Assembly (NCBI RefSeq): GCF_050389775.1
Contig: NZ_CP177144.1
Location: 992,001-1,056,000 of the forward strand
DNA: 64,000 nt
Direction of reading: 5' to 3'
Source of the DNA: Marinibacterium sp050389775
GTDB lineage: Bacteria > Pseudomonadota > Alphaproteobacteria > Rhodobacterales > Rhodobacteraceae
Shown here: positions 26,861 through 35,605 of the stretch, one piece after another
Numbering within the stretch: position 1 is the first letter of the stretch
Layout of the letters: every line of letters begins with the position of its first letter
Notes under the pieces: model-generated
The model's database searches: none
What the model saw: the letters and a program-made list of their open reading frames with translations, nothing else
Told to the model about the DNA's origin: nothing
Made by a program: the position numbers and the translations under genes

Positions 26861-27319
26861 ATGGCCGAAGAGATCACGGATACCGAACGTCGCCGGGCTT
26901 GGATGAGCCTCCTGGCCAAGGCGCCGGAGGCCGACCTGCTGGCGCTCTGGTCCGCCTATGATGACGCGCCCGAATTCGACTGGCTGCGTGCGCCCGAAGC
27001 CGGCGGCGTCATGGTCCGCGCCCGCCTCGGTGGCACCGGCGCGCCGTTCAACATGGGCGAGATGACCGTCACCCGCTGCTCGGTCGCGCTCAGGGACGGC
27101 ACCGTCGGCCATGCCTATGTGCAGGGCCGGTCCAAACCCAAGGCCGAGGCCGCCGCGCTGATCGACGCGCTGATGCAGACCGATGCCGCGGCCGGGGTCC
27201 AGGGCCGCATCCTGGCCCCGCTGGGCAATCTCGTGGCCGACCGCGCCCAGGCCCGGGCCGCCAAGGCCGCGGCCACCAAGGTCGATTTCTTCACCATGGT
27301 CCGGGGAGAGAACGCATGA
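26861..27319 (+). CDS. phnG: C-P lyase subunit PhnG
   Basis: This 152-residue protein has RRRAWMSLLAKAP near the start and FNMGEMTVTRCSVAL, the PhnG signatures. It is part of the PhnGHIJ core that couples ATP to methylphosphonates. The ATG follows AAGGAC and the gene overlaps phnH by 4 bp. Confidence 0.96.
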   Translation: MAEEITDTERRRAWMSLLAKAPEADLLALWSAYDDAPEFDWLRAPEAGGVMVRARLGGTGAPFNMGEMTVTRCSVALRDGTVGHAYVQGRSKPKAEAAALIDALMQTDAAAGVQGRILAPLGNLVADRAQARAAKAAATKVDFFTMVRGENA

Positions 27320-27888
27320 CCGCCACCGCCGCCCTGACCGGAGGCTTTGCCGATGCCCCGGTCGATGCCGCCCATGCCTTTCGCGCCATCATGACCGTCA
27401 TGGCCCGCCCCGGCGAGATCCGCACCGCCGCCCAGGCCACGCCGCCCGCGCCGCTGTCGGTCGCCGCCGGCACCGTCATCCTGACGCTCTGCGACCCCGA
27501 GGCCGGTCTGTACCTGGCCGGTCCCTGCGACACGCCGCAGGTCCGCGACTGGGTGGCCTTTCACACCGGCGCGCCCATCGTCGCACCCGACAAGGCCGCC
27601 TTTGCCGTCGGGCGCTGGGACGACCTGGTGCCCCTCGACCGCTTTCCGACGGGCACCCAGGAATACCCCGACCGCTCGACCACGCTGATCGTCGAATGCG
27701 ATGCGTTGCAGGCCGATGGCGCGGTCCTTCGCGGCCCGGGCATCAAGGACACGGCCCGGCTGAACCTGCCGGACATTGCCACCTTTGCCGACAATCACAG
27801 GCTCTACCCGCTGGGGCTGGATTTCATCTTTGCTGCCGGAACCGAGGTTGCCGCCTTGCCCCGCAGCACCGCCGTGACGGAGGGCTGA
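27316..27888 (+). CDS. phnH: C-P lyase subunit PhnH
   Basis: This 190-residue protein has the opening AFRAIMTVMARPGEI and RGPGIKDTARL typical of PhnH, a homodimer-fold member of the core complex. Length is standard. It overlaps phnG and lies 3 bases before phnI. Confidence 0.96.
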   Translation: MTATAALTGGFADAPVDAAHAFRAIMTVMARPGEIRTAAQATPPAPLSVAAGTVILTLCDPEAGLYLAGPCDTPQVRDWVAFHTGAPIVAPDKAAFAVGRWDDLVPLDRFPTGTQEYPDRSTTLIVECDALQADGAVLRGPGIKDTARLNLPDIATFADNHRLYPLGLDFIFAAGTEVAALPRSTAVTEG

Positions 27889-27891
27889 GAC

Positions 27892-28983
27892 ATGTATGTT
27901 GCCGTGAAAGGCGGAGAGCGGGCGATCGACAATGCCCATGCCTGGCTGGCCGAGGAACGCCGCGGCGACCTGTCGGTCGCCGAGATGTCCATCGCCCAGA
28001 TCCGCGAACAGCTGTCGCTGGCCGTGAACCGGGTGATGGCCGAAGGCTCGCTTTATGATCCCGACCTGGCCGCGCTGGCCATCAAGCAATCGCGGGGCGA
28101 CCTGATCGAGGCGATCTTCCTGATCCGGGCCTATCGCACGACCCTGCCGCGCTTTGGCGTGACCACCCCGGTGGACACTGGCGAGATGCGCTGCGACCGC
28201 CGGATCTCGGCCACGTTCAAGGACGCCCCGGGCGGCCAGGTGCTGGGGCCGACCTTCGACTACACCCACCGCCTGCTGGATTTCAAACTGGCCGCCGAAG
28301 GCGAGCCGGTGACCGCCCCGCAGGGCGAGGCGCGCCGCGAGGCCACGCCGCATATCACCGAGTTCCTGCAGGGCGAGGACATCATACAGCGCGAGCCCCG
28401 CGACGACAGCGAACCGCGCGACATCACCCGCCAGCCCATGGCCTACCCGGCCGACCGGGCCACGCGGGCCCAAGCCCTGACGCGCGGCGACGAGGGCTTT
28501 GTGCTGTCGCTGGCCTATTCGACCCAGCGCGGCTACGCCAAGAACCACGCTTTCGTGGGCGAGCTGCGCATCGGGCTGGTGGACGTGGAAATGGAGATCC
28601 CCGAACTGGGCTTTTCCATCGACATCGGGGAAATCCAGCTGACCGAATGCGAAACGGTCAACCAGTTCGCCGGCTCCAAGACCGAACCGCCGCAATTCAC
28701 CCGGGGCTACGGGCTGGTTTTCGGCCAGACCGAGCGCAAGGCGATTTCCATGGCCCTCGTCGACCGGGCCTTGCGCTGGGAAGAGCTGGGCGAGGATTTC
28801 AAGGGCGCGCCGGCCCAGGACGAGGAATTCGTGCTGAGCCATTGCGACAACATCCAGGCCACCGGGTTCCTCGAACATATCAAGCTGCCGCATTACGTGG
28901 ATTTCCAGTCCGAGCTGGAGCTGGTCCGCAAGATGCGCCGCGAGGCGGCCGACAACGCCGCCGCACAGGAGGCCGCGCAATGA
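27892..28983 (+). CDS. phnI: C-P lyase subunit PhnI (nucleosidase)
   Basis: This 363-residue protein begins MYVAVKGGERAIDNAHAWLA and contains EIQLTECETVNQFAGSKTEPPQFTRGYG in the C-terminal half. PhnI displaces adenine from ATP by a phosphonate, with PhnG, PhnH and PhnL. It overlaps phnJ by ATGA. Length and motifs match the family. Confidence 0.97.
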   Translation: MYVAVKGGERAIDNAHAWLAEERRGDLSVAEMSIAQIREQLSLAVNRVMAEGSLYDPDLAALAIKQSRGDLIEAIFLIRAYRTTLPRFGVTTPVDTGEMRCDRRISATFKDAPGGQVLGPTFDYTHRLLDFKLAAEGEPVTAPQGEARREATPHITEFLQGEDIIQREPRDDSEPRDITRQPMAYPADRATRAQALTRGDEGFVLSLAYSTQRGYAKNHAFVGELRIGLVDVEMEIPELGFSIDIGEIQLTECETVNQFAGSKTEPPQFTRGYGLVFGQTERKAISMALVDRALRWEELGEDFKGAPAQDEEFVLSHCDNIQATGFLEHIKLPHYVDFQSELELVRKMRREAADNAAAQEAAQ

Positions 28984-29846
28984 GCCTGATGGACGATTAC
29001 AACTTTGCCTACCTGGACGAACAGACCAAGCGGATGATCCGCCGGGCGATCCTCAAGGGCCTGGCCGTGCCGGGCTACCAGGTGCCCTTTGCCAGCCGCG
29101 AAATGCCCATGCCCTATGGCTGGGGCACCGGCGGCGTGCAGGTCTCGGCCGCATCGCTGACGCCCGAGGACACGCTGAAGGTCATCGACCAGGGCGCGGA
29201 TGACACGACCAATGCCGTGTCGATCCGGAAGTTCTTTGAGCGCACGGCCGGGGTGGCCACGACGGAACAGACCGAAGACGCCACGATCATCCAGACCCGC
29301 CACCGCATCCCCGAGGCCGAGCTGACCGAGGGCCAGATCCTGGTCTACCAGGTGCCGATCCCCGAGCCGCTTCGGTTCCTCGAACCGCGCGAGACCGAGA
29401 CGCGCAAGATGCATGCCCTGCAGGAATACGGGCTGATGCATGTGAAGCTCTACGAGGATATCTCGCGGCACGGCAACATCGCCACGGCCTATGCCTATCC
29501 GGTCATGGTCAATGACCGCCATGTCATGGACCCGTCGCCGATCCCGAAATTCGACAATCCCAAGATGGAAATGGCCGCGATCCAGCTGTTTGGCGCCGGG
29601 CGCGAACAGCGCATCTATGCCGTGCCGCCCTGGACCAAGGTGGTCAGCCTGGATTTCGAGGATTACCCCTTCGAGGCGACCAAGGCCGACCATCCTTGCG
29701 ATCTGTGCGGATCCGAGGTCAGCTATCTCGACGAGGTGATCATGGACGACGCCGGCAACCGGATGTTCGTCTGTTCCGACACCGATTACTGCCGCACCCG
29801 GTGCGAGGCCGGGCACAAGGGCCGTCTGGCCGGGGAGGCCGTGTGA
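28980..29846 (+). CDS. phnJ: C-P lyase PhnJ (radical SAM)
   Basis: This 288-residue radical-SAM enzyme cleaves the carbon-phosphorus bond of ribose 1-phosphonate 5-phosphate. The iron-sulfur ligands are Cys240, Cys243 and Cys265, and Cys271 matches the reactive cysteine; Gly32 in VPGYQVPF matches the glycyl-radical position. All key residues are present. A cluster of two perfect palindromes separates it from phnK. Confidence 0.97.
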   Translation: MSLMDDYNFAYLDEQTKRMIRRAILKGLAVPGYQVPFASREMPMPYGWGTGGVQVSAASLTPEDTLKVIDQGADDTTNAVSIRKFFERTAGVATTEQTEDATIIQTRHRIPEAELTEGQILVYQVPIPEPLRFLEPRETETRKMHALQEYGLMHVKLYEDISRHGNIATAYAYPVMVNDRHVMDPSPIPKFDNPKMEMAAIQLFGAGREQRIYAVPPWTKVVSLDFEDYPFEATKADHPCDLCGSEVSYLDEVIMDDAGNRMFVCSDTDYCRTRCEAGHKGRLAGEAV

Positions 29847-29858
29847 TGCCGGGACTGG

Positions 29859-29903
29859 CAAAATTTTCCGGAAAATTTTGTCCGGATTTTTCGAAAAATC
29901 CGG
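29859..29903. repeat. Twin adjacent perfect palindromes between phnJ and phnK
   Basis: Positions 29859-29880 form a perfect 22-bp palindrome with half site CAAAATTTTCC, and 29882-29903 another with half site CCGGATTTTTC. They are separated by a single T. They lie in the 73-bp gap between phnJ and phnK. They could form cruciforms, mRNA hairpins (loopless stems) or regulator sites. The low GC contrasts with the region. Confidence 0.75.
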
Positions 29904-29919
29904 GCGCGGGAGACGACCG

Positions 29920-30690
29920 ATGACACCCTTGCTGCAAGTGCGCGACGTATCAAAGCTCTATGGCGGCCGGATCGGCTGTGCCGACGTGTCCTTCGATCTC
30001 TATCCCGGCGAGGTCATGGGCATCGTCGGCGAATCCGGGTCGGGCAAGTCGACCCTGCTGAACTGCCTGGCCGGCCATCTGCCGCCCGACAGCGGCCAGG
30101 TGATCTTTGACACCCGCGCCGAGGGGCCGGTCGACACGATCACCATGTCCGAACCCGCCCGGCGCATGCTGGGCCGGACCGACTGGGCCTTTGTCCACCA
30201 GCATGCCCGCGAGGGGCTGCGCATGGGGGTCAGCGCCGGGGGCAATATCGGCGAGCGGCTGATGGCCGTGGGCGCGCGCCATTACGGCACGATCCGCCAT
30301 TCGGCCGAGGACTGGCTGGGCCGGGTCGAGATCGACGCCGACCGGATCGACGACCGCCCGACGCAGTTCTCGGGCGGGATGCAGCAGCGCCTGCAGATCG
30401 CGCGCAACCTGGTCACCGGGCCGCGGCTGGTCTTCATGGACGAGCCGACCGGCGGGCTGGACGTGTCGGTCCAGGCCCGTCTGCTCGACCTGCTGCGCGG
30501 CCTGGTGCGCGAGATGGGCCTGTCGGCGCTGATCGTCACCCATGACCTGGCCGTCGTGCGCCTGCTGGCCGACCGGCTGATGGTCATGAAGGACGGCCAT
30601 GTCGTCGAAACCGGGTTGACCGACCAGGTGCTCGACGATCCCCAGCATGCCTATACCCAGCTGCTGGTGTCCTCGGTGCTGCAGGTCTGA
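29920..30690 (+). CDS. phnK: C-P lyase accessory ATP-binding protein PhnK
   Basis: This 256-residue ABC ATPase has Walker A GESGSGKST (37-45), signature FSGGMQQRL and Walker B LVFMDEP. PhnK binds the C-P lyase core complex and is needed in vivo. The ATG at 29920 gives the expected N-terminus MTPLLQVRDVSKLYG. The gap to phnJ carries the twin palindromes, so phnK may be separately controlled. Confidence 0.95.
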   Translation: MTPLLQVRDVSKLYGGRIGCADVSFDLYPGEVMGIVGESGSGKSTLLNCLAGHLPPDSGQVIFDTRAEGPVDTITMSEPARRMLGRTDWAFVHQHAREGLRMGVSAGGNIGERLMAVGARHYGTIRHSAEDWLGRVEIDADRIDDRPTQFSGGMQQRLQIARNLVTGPRLVFMDEPTGGLDVSVQARLLDLLRGLVREMGLSALIVTHDLAVVRLLADRLMVMKDGHVVETGLTDQVLDDPQHAYTQLLVSSVLQV

Positions 30691-30694
30691 GCCG

Positions 30695-31648
30695 ATGATG
30701 CGGCTCTTCTCCCGTTCCGGCTCCGGGCTGGAAGAGCTGCCCGCCGGGGCGGCCCCCGCCGGCGCGACCTGGATCGACCTGGCCGAGCCGACCGGGGCCG
30801 AAGCGGCCATGCTTTCCGGGTTGGGCATCGACATGCCCAGCCTGGCCGACATGCGCGAGATCGAGGTGTCGAGCCGGCTGTACCGCCAGGGCGGGGCCGA
30901 TTACATGACGGTCTTCCTGCCCGGGCTGACCCCGGAGGGCAAGCGCCGGGCCCTGCCGGTGACCTTCATCCTGTCCGACGACCGGCTGGTCACCATCCGC
31001 CACCATGCCCCGCGGCCCTTCGACAGCTATCCCGGCCATGCGGCCACCTCGGCCGCGGGCACCGGATCGGCCCACCGCATCACCCTGGGCCTGATCGAAG
31101 AGATCGTCGGGCGCCAGGCGGACCTGATCGAAGGCGTGGGCGAAGAGCTGGATGCCATGCTGGCCCGGGTGCTGGCCGATGACCTGCCGCGGGCCTCGAC
31201 GGCCCTGCGCGACGCCCTGCGCGGGCTGGGCCTGCAGGGCGAGCTGCTGGGCCAGGTGCGGCTGGCGCTGCTGTCGCTGGAACGGGCGCTGAGCTTTCAC
31301 CGCCAGATCCATGCCCAACGCGACGAGACCCTGGTCGACCTGGTCGACGGGGCACAGCGCGACATCCGCGCGCTGGTCGAACATTGCGGGGCGGTCAGCG
31401 CGCGGATCACCTTTGCCACCGACCTGACGCTCGGCCTGATCTCGGTCGACCAGAACACGACCATGCGCATCTTCTCGATCGTGGCCGTGTTCTTCCTGCC
31501 GCCGACGCTGGTCGCCTCGATCTACGGCATGAACTTCTCGCGCATGCCCGAACTCGATTCGCCCTGGGGCTATCCCCTGGCCCTTCTCGTGATGGTCGCC
31601 TCGGCCGTCCTGTCCTATGCAATCTTCAAATGGCGCCGCTGGCTCTAG
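30695..31648 (+). CDS. CorA/ZntB-family divalent cation transporter
   Basis: This 317-residue protein has a large cytoplasmic N-terminal region and two C-terminal helices with the pore motif YGMNF between them, ending WRRWL. Family members carry Mg2+, Zn2+ or Ni2+. The start is one of two tandem ATGs at 30695/30698, 5 bases after phnK. It interrupts phnK and phnL, which are usually adjacent. The ion is not predictable from the sequence. Confidence 0.88.
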   Translation: MMRLFSRSGSGLEELPAGAAPAGATWIDLAEPTGAEAAMLSGLGIDMPSLADMREIEVSSRLYRQGGADYMTVFLPGLTPEGKRRALPVTFILSDDRLVTIRHHAPRPFDSYPGHAATSAAGTGSAHRITLGLIEEIVGRQADLIEGVGEELDAMLARVLADDLPRASTALRDALRGLGLQGELLGQVRLALLSLERALSFHRQIHAQRDETLVDLVDGAQRDIRALVEHCGAVSARITFATDLTLGLISVDQNTTMRIFSIVAVFFLPPTLVASIYGMNFSRMPELDSPWGYPLALLVMVASAVLSYAIFKWRRWL

Positions 31649-31671
31649 CGGCCGAAACGGGAGTTTCCCCG

Positions 31672-32355
31672 ATGATCGACATCGAAAACGTGGCCAAGAG
31701 CTTTACCCTGCACAACCAGGGCGGAACCGTCCTGCAGGTCATGGCCGGGGCCAGCCTGCGCGTTGCGCCCGGCGAATGCATCGCCCTGACCGGGGCGTCG
31801 GGGGCCGGCAAGTCGACCCTGATGCGCTTGATCTACGGCAATTACCTGGCCGCGTCGGGCCGGATCGTCGTCGGCGGGGTCGACGTGGTCACGGCCGAAC
31901 CGCGCGAGATCCTCAAGCTTCGCCGCGAGACCCTGGGCTATGTCAGCCAGTTCCTGCGCGTCGTGCCGCGCGTGCCCACGCTGGACGTCGTGGCCGAACC
32001 GCTGCTGTCGGTCGGCGTCGATGGCGAAACGGCCCGCGCCCGGGCCGGTGAGCTGCTGTCGCGGCTCAACATTCCCGAACCGCTCTGGGGGCTCAGCCCG
32101 ACGACCTTCTCGGGCGGCGAACAGCAGCGGGTCAACATCGCCCGGGGCTTTGCCCATGATTACCCCGCGCTGCTGCTCGACGAACCCACGGCCAGCCTGG
32201 ACACCGGCAACCGCCAGGTCGTGCTGGACCTGATCACCGAGGCCAAGTCCCGGGGCGCGGCCATCGTCGGCATCTTCCACGACGTGGCCGCCCGCGAGGC
32301 GGTCTGCGACCGCGAGGTCGACGTGTCGGTCTTTACCCCGGACCGCGCGGCATGA
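31672..32355 (+). CDS. phnL: C-P lyase accessory ATP-binding protein PhnL
   Basis: This 227-residue ABC ATPase has Walker A GASGAGKST (41-49), FSGGEQQRVNIARG and LLLDEPTASLD. PhnL takes part with PhnGHI in forming ribose 1-phosphonate triphosphates. It follows the CorA gene by 23 bases and overlaps phnN by 4. Confidence 0.95.
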   Translation: MIDIENVAKSFTLHNQGGTVLQVMAGASLRVAPGECIALTGASGAGKSTLMRLIYGNYLAASGRIVVGGVDVVTAEPREILKLRRETLGYVSQFLRVVPRVPTLDVVAEPLLSVGVDGETARARAGELLSRLNIPEPLWGLSPTTFSGGEQQRVNIARGFAHDYPALLLDEPTASLDTGNRQVVLDLITEAKSRGAAIVGIFHDVAAREAVCDREVDVSVFTPDRAA

Positions 32356-32897
32356 CCGGCCAGCTGGTGGCCATCGTCGGGCCGTCGGGCGTGGGCAAGG
32401 ACAGCGTGATGGCCGCGCTGGCCGCCGCCGATCCGGCCGTCCTGCTGGCCCGGCGGGTGATCACCCGGCCGACCGAGGCCGGCGGCGAGGATTTCGACGG
32501 GGTCAGCACCGAGACCTTTGCCCGGCGCGAGGCGGCCGGGGATTTCGTGCTGTCCTGGCCGGCCCATGGCCTGTCCTACGGCATTCCCGCGACGATCCGC
32601 CGGGATCTCGATGCCGGGCGGATCGTCATCGTCAACCTGTCCCGGGCCGTGCTGTTGCAGGCCCAGCAGGTCTTTCCCGATCTCCAGGTCGTCTCGCTCA
32701 CCGCGCCGCCAGAGGTCCTGGCCGCGCGTCTCGCCACCCGCGGGCGCGAGGATGCCGAAGAGCAGAAACGCCGCCTGTCGCGCGGTGCGCTGCCCTTGCC
32801 CGAGGGCCTGCGCAACGTGCACCAGGTCGACAATTCGGGGCCGATCGAGGCCACCGTCGCGGCCGTCCGGTCGGCGCTTCAGCCCGAAAGCGTGTAA
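32352..32897 (+). CDS. phnN: Ribose 1,5-bisphosphate phosphokinase PhnN
   Basis: This 181-residue kinase has the P-loop GPSGVGKD (10-17) and the guanylate-kinase-like lid RGREDAEEQKRRLSRG. It makes PRPP from ribose 1,5-bisphosphate after C-P cleavage. Its end overlaps the oppositely oriented DUF1045 gene by 19 bp. Confidence 0.95.
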   Translation: MTGQLVAIVGPSGVGKDSVMAALAAADPAVLLARRVITRPTEAGGEDFDGVSTETFARREAAGDFVLSWPAHGLSYGIPATIRRDLDAGRIVIVNLSRAVLLQAQQVFPDLQVVSLTAPPEVLAARLATRGREDAEEQKRRLSRGALPLPEGLRNVHQVDNSGPIEATVAAVRSALQPESV

Positions 32898-33559
32898 CGA
32901 TGGATCAGCCGGAACCGGCCGTCCGGCCCTTCGCCGACAAGGCCCATGTCCGGGATGTGGAAGGGCCGGGGCAGCAGCGGCTGCAGGTGGGCCTGCAGCC
33001 AGTCGGCCACCGGGCCGTCTGTTTCGCGCAGCCGGCGCGACAGAGTGATGTGAAAGCGGAACTGGTCCATCACGTAGGGATAGCCCCAGCGCAGCAGGTG
33101 GGCCTCTTGCTGCGGGCTCAGCCCGGCCTTGCGCCGGCGGTCCAGCTCGTCCTGCGGGGCCGGGGCGCGGAAGGCGTCCAGCCCGTCGACACAGGCCGCG
33201 GCCAGGGCCTCCAACGCCGTGGTATCGCCCACCGGGCGCAGCGCCAGGAACCCGCCCAGCTGTTCCACGGCCAGCCCGTCCAGCGTGACCGGGGCCAGCC
33301 GGGCACAAAGCGCCTCGGCCGCCTCGAACAGGGCGGCCGGCGTCTGGCCGGCGGCCAGCCGGAACGGCGGCTTGATCGTGGCATGCAGCCCGTATTTGCG
33401 CGGCCGCTCGGTGATCGCGGCCACGTCGATGCCCGGCACATCGGGGGCGGCGACTTCGGTCCCGGTCTCCATGTCCCAGCCCAGCCAGGACGTGGCCAGG
33501 CGGGTCCAGTCCGCCTCGGCCGGCGGGGCAACATACAGCGCGTAACGCGAAAATTCCAT
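32879..33559 (-). CDS. DUF1045 2H-phosphoesterase-like protein of phosphonate loci
   Basis: This 226-residue protein carries two HxT-type motifs, LHATIKPPF and FHITLSRRL, as in the 2H phosphoesterase superfamily. DUF1045 proteins accompany C-P lyase genes in alphaproteobacteria and might open cyclic ribose phosphates, the step done by PhnP. No phnP is seen here, which supports that idea, but it is inference. It is transcribed away from phnM and its 3' end overlaps phnN. Confidence 0.82.
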   Translation of the reverse strand: MEFSRYALYVAPPAEADWTRLATSWLGWDMETGTEVAAPDVPGIDVAAITERPRKYGLHATIKPPFRLAAGQTPAALFEAAEALCARLAPVTLDGLAVEQLGGFLALRPVGDTTALEALAAACVDGLDAFRAPAPQDELDRRRKAGLSPQQEAHLLRWGYPYVMDQFRFHITLSRRLRETDGPVADWLQAHLQPLLPRPFHIPDMGLVGEGPDGRFRLIHRYTLSG

Positions 33560-33615
33560 TTGGGCTCACTCCCGGATCTGCTCGGGGCAGGTAAGACAAG
33601 AAAGACGAAATCCAG

Positions 33616-34758
33616 ATGACAGAAGACGTGATCCTTGCCAATGCGATGCTGGTCCTGCCGGGCGAGACCCTGCCGGGCAGCTTGCGGATCCGCGACGGGA
33701 TGATCGCGGCCATCGACCAGGGCACCGCCGTGCCGGCCGGGGCCGTGGATTGCGGTGGCGACTACCTGGCGCCCGGGCTGATCGAGGTGCATACCGACAA
33801 TCTCGAACGCCACATGAAGCCCCGGCCCCGGGTGGCCTGGCCGCTGGAACCGGCGATCCTGGCCCATGATGCCGAGCTGGCCTCGACCGGGATCACGACG
33901 GTGTTCGACGCCCTGCGCGTGGGCTCGATCCCGACGGGCAGCCGGGCGCCCTATGGCAAATACGCCCGGGCGCTGTCGTCGCAGATCCTGGCCATGCGCG
34001 ACCGGGGCGTGTTCCGCATCAGCCATTTCCTGCACCTGCGGGCCGAGATCTGCTCGGAAACCCTGATCGAGGAGTTGGCCGAATTCAGTGCCGACGACCG
34101 GGTGGGCATCGTCAGCCTGATGGACCACATGCCCGGCCAGCGCCAGTTCCGCGACATATCCAAGTACCAGGATTACATGGTCGGCAAGTACGGGCTGAAC
34201 CAGGAGGAATTCGACCGCCACGTCGGTGAGCTCTACGACCTGCACGCCCGGCTGGGTGCGGGCAACGAGGCGGCGGCGGTGGCCGAGGGCAAGCGGCTGG
34301 GCGCGGCGCTGGCCAGCCATGACGACACGACGGCCGACCAGGTGGCCGTGTCGGCGGGCCATGGCGTGCGGCTGGCCGAGTTCCCCACGACGGTCGAAGC
34401 CGCCCGGGCCAGCCGCGCGGCCGGGATCGCGGTGATCATGGGCGCGCCCAACGTCGTGCGCGGCGGGTCGCATTCGGGCAACGTGGCGGCGGCAGACCTG
34501 GCGGGCGAGGGCCTCTTGGACATCCTGTCGTCGGATTACGTGCCGTTCTCGCTGCTGACGGGGGCGGTGCAGCTGGGCCAGTTGTGGGGCGACATGGCCC
34601 GGGGGCTGTCGACGGTCACCAGCGCCCCGGCCCGGGCCACGGGCCTGGAGGATCGCGGCCGGCTGGCGCCCGGCCTGCGCGGCGACCTTGTGCGCTTTCG
34701 CCTGGTCGACGGCCACCCGGTGCCCGTCGCGACCTGGTCGCGGGGCCAGCGGGTCTGA
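33616..34758 (+). CDS. phnM: Alpha-D-ribose 1-methylphosphonate 5-triphosphate diphosphatase PhnM
   Basis: This 380-residue amidohydrolase has EVHTDNLERH, SHDDTT, GAPNVVRGGSHSGN and SSDYVPFSLL. It removes diphosphate before PhnJ acts. The ATG at 33616 lies in a 56-bp gap divergent from DUF1045. A second PhnM-like gene lies at 372-1526. Confidence 0.96.
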   Translation: MTEDVILANAMLVLPGETLPGSLRIRDGMIAAIDQGTAVPAGAVDCGGDYLAPGLIEVHTDNLERHMKPRPRVAWPLEPAILAHDAELASTGITTVFDALRVGSIPTGSRAPYGKYARALSSQILAMRDRGVFRISHFLHLRAEICSETLIEELAEFSADDRVGIVSLMDHMPGQRQFRDISKYQDYMVGKYGLNQEEFDRHVGELYDLHARLGAGNEAAAVAEGKRLGAALASHDDTTADQVAVSAGHGVRLAEFPTTVEAARASRAAGIAVIMGAPNVVRGGSHSGNVAAADLAGEGLLDILSSDYVPFSLLTGAVQLGQLWGDMARGLSTVTSAPARATGLEDRGRLAPGLRGDLVRFRLVDGHPVPVATWSRGQRV

Positions 34759-35128
34759 TCGGAACACAGCGCGCCGCCCGGCGGGACGGGCGGCGGCAGG
34801 GGGGTGTCAGGGGCGGCCGGTAAGGGCCGCCGGGGAGCGGTCAGGAGGGGCGTCCGGCAGGCGGAGCGTCAGGGGCGGCCCATAGGGGACGGCCGACAGG
34901 CAGTCCGTCAGAGAGGTGGCGGCAGGGGCATCCGGTCGGGGTCCTTGGGGACAAGCTGCCGCTGCACGCAGGCCCGCCGCATGCCGATTTCGGCAGCAAG
35001 CCCACCCTGCAAAGCCCACCTTCCAAAGCCCGCAGCGCCAATCCCGCCGAAGCGCAGGCGCAGAGAAGGAAACCCTCCGAAGAAGGCCCACCGAAAAACC
35101 CCGGAAAAACGAGCGCCCGGCCCGCGGA
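34759..35128. other. 370-bp repeat-containing region without a gene
   Basis: No convincing gene is seen. GTCAGGGGCGGCC occurs at 34806-34818 and 34868-34880. A hairpin GGCGGCC/GGCCGCC at 34812-34831 could end the phnM transcript. AAGCCCAC-type units recur around 34997-35030. The frames that cross it are low in complexity. Confidence 0.55.
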
Positions 35129-35605
35129 TCAGGCGCGGTAGAACAGGTAGCGGTCGCGGGCGATGCTGCCCGGCCCTTCGACCTGTTCGAACCCGACCAG
35201 CGGCTGGCCCGACACGATCAGCCCGCCCGGGCACATCACCCGGGCCAGATCGGGCGACAGGGTGGCGGCTTCGGCCACGTCCTCGTCCTTGATCCCCCGG
35301 CCCAGGTCGTAATGGGCCAGCGCCACACCCGCGCTGCGCCCGGCCAGTTCGGCCAGCATCGGCGCGGCCTCGCCCTGCAGGAAATCCTCTGCCGGCGGTT
35401 CGCAGGACGGGTGGCATTGCAGCACCCGGTCGATCACCCAGATCCGCCGCCTGGGCAGGATCTCGCGGATGTGGTCATAGGTCCGGCCGTTGCCCAGGCC
35501 GAGGTCGAGCACGTCGCCCTCCAGCCCGGCAACCTGGTCGGCGGCCCAGTTCAGCCCATCCCTCTGGGCGGTCAGGCGGCGCAGCATGGAATCGAGACGG
35601 CTCAT
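35129..35605 (-). CDS. Small class I SAM-dependent methyltransferase
   Basis: This 158-residue protein has the SAM-binding motif DLGLGNGRTYDHIRE (from residue 34), then an acidic strand WVIDR. It resembles the short Methyltransf_17-type proteins. Its start overlaps the deacetylase-like gene by 4 bp, placing it last in the seven-gene cluster. It aligns without gaps over the first 50 residues with the protein at 54562-55047. The substrate is unknown; a sugar or lipid-linked glycan is possible. Confidence 0.75.
   Translation of the reverse strand: MSRLDSMLRRLTAQRDGLNWAADQVAGLEGDVLDLGLGNGRTYDHIREILPRRRIWVIDRVLQCHPSCEPPAEDFLQGEAAPMLAELAGRSAGVALAHYDLGRGIKDEDVAEAATLSPDLARVMCPGGLIVSGQPLVGFEQVEGPGSIARDRYLFYRA

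Noticed and set aside
34807..35091. Minus-strand frame of 94 codons after phnM
   Set aside because: The composition is low in complexity and spans the repeats; no start signal or family feature is seen.
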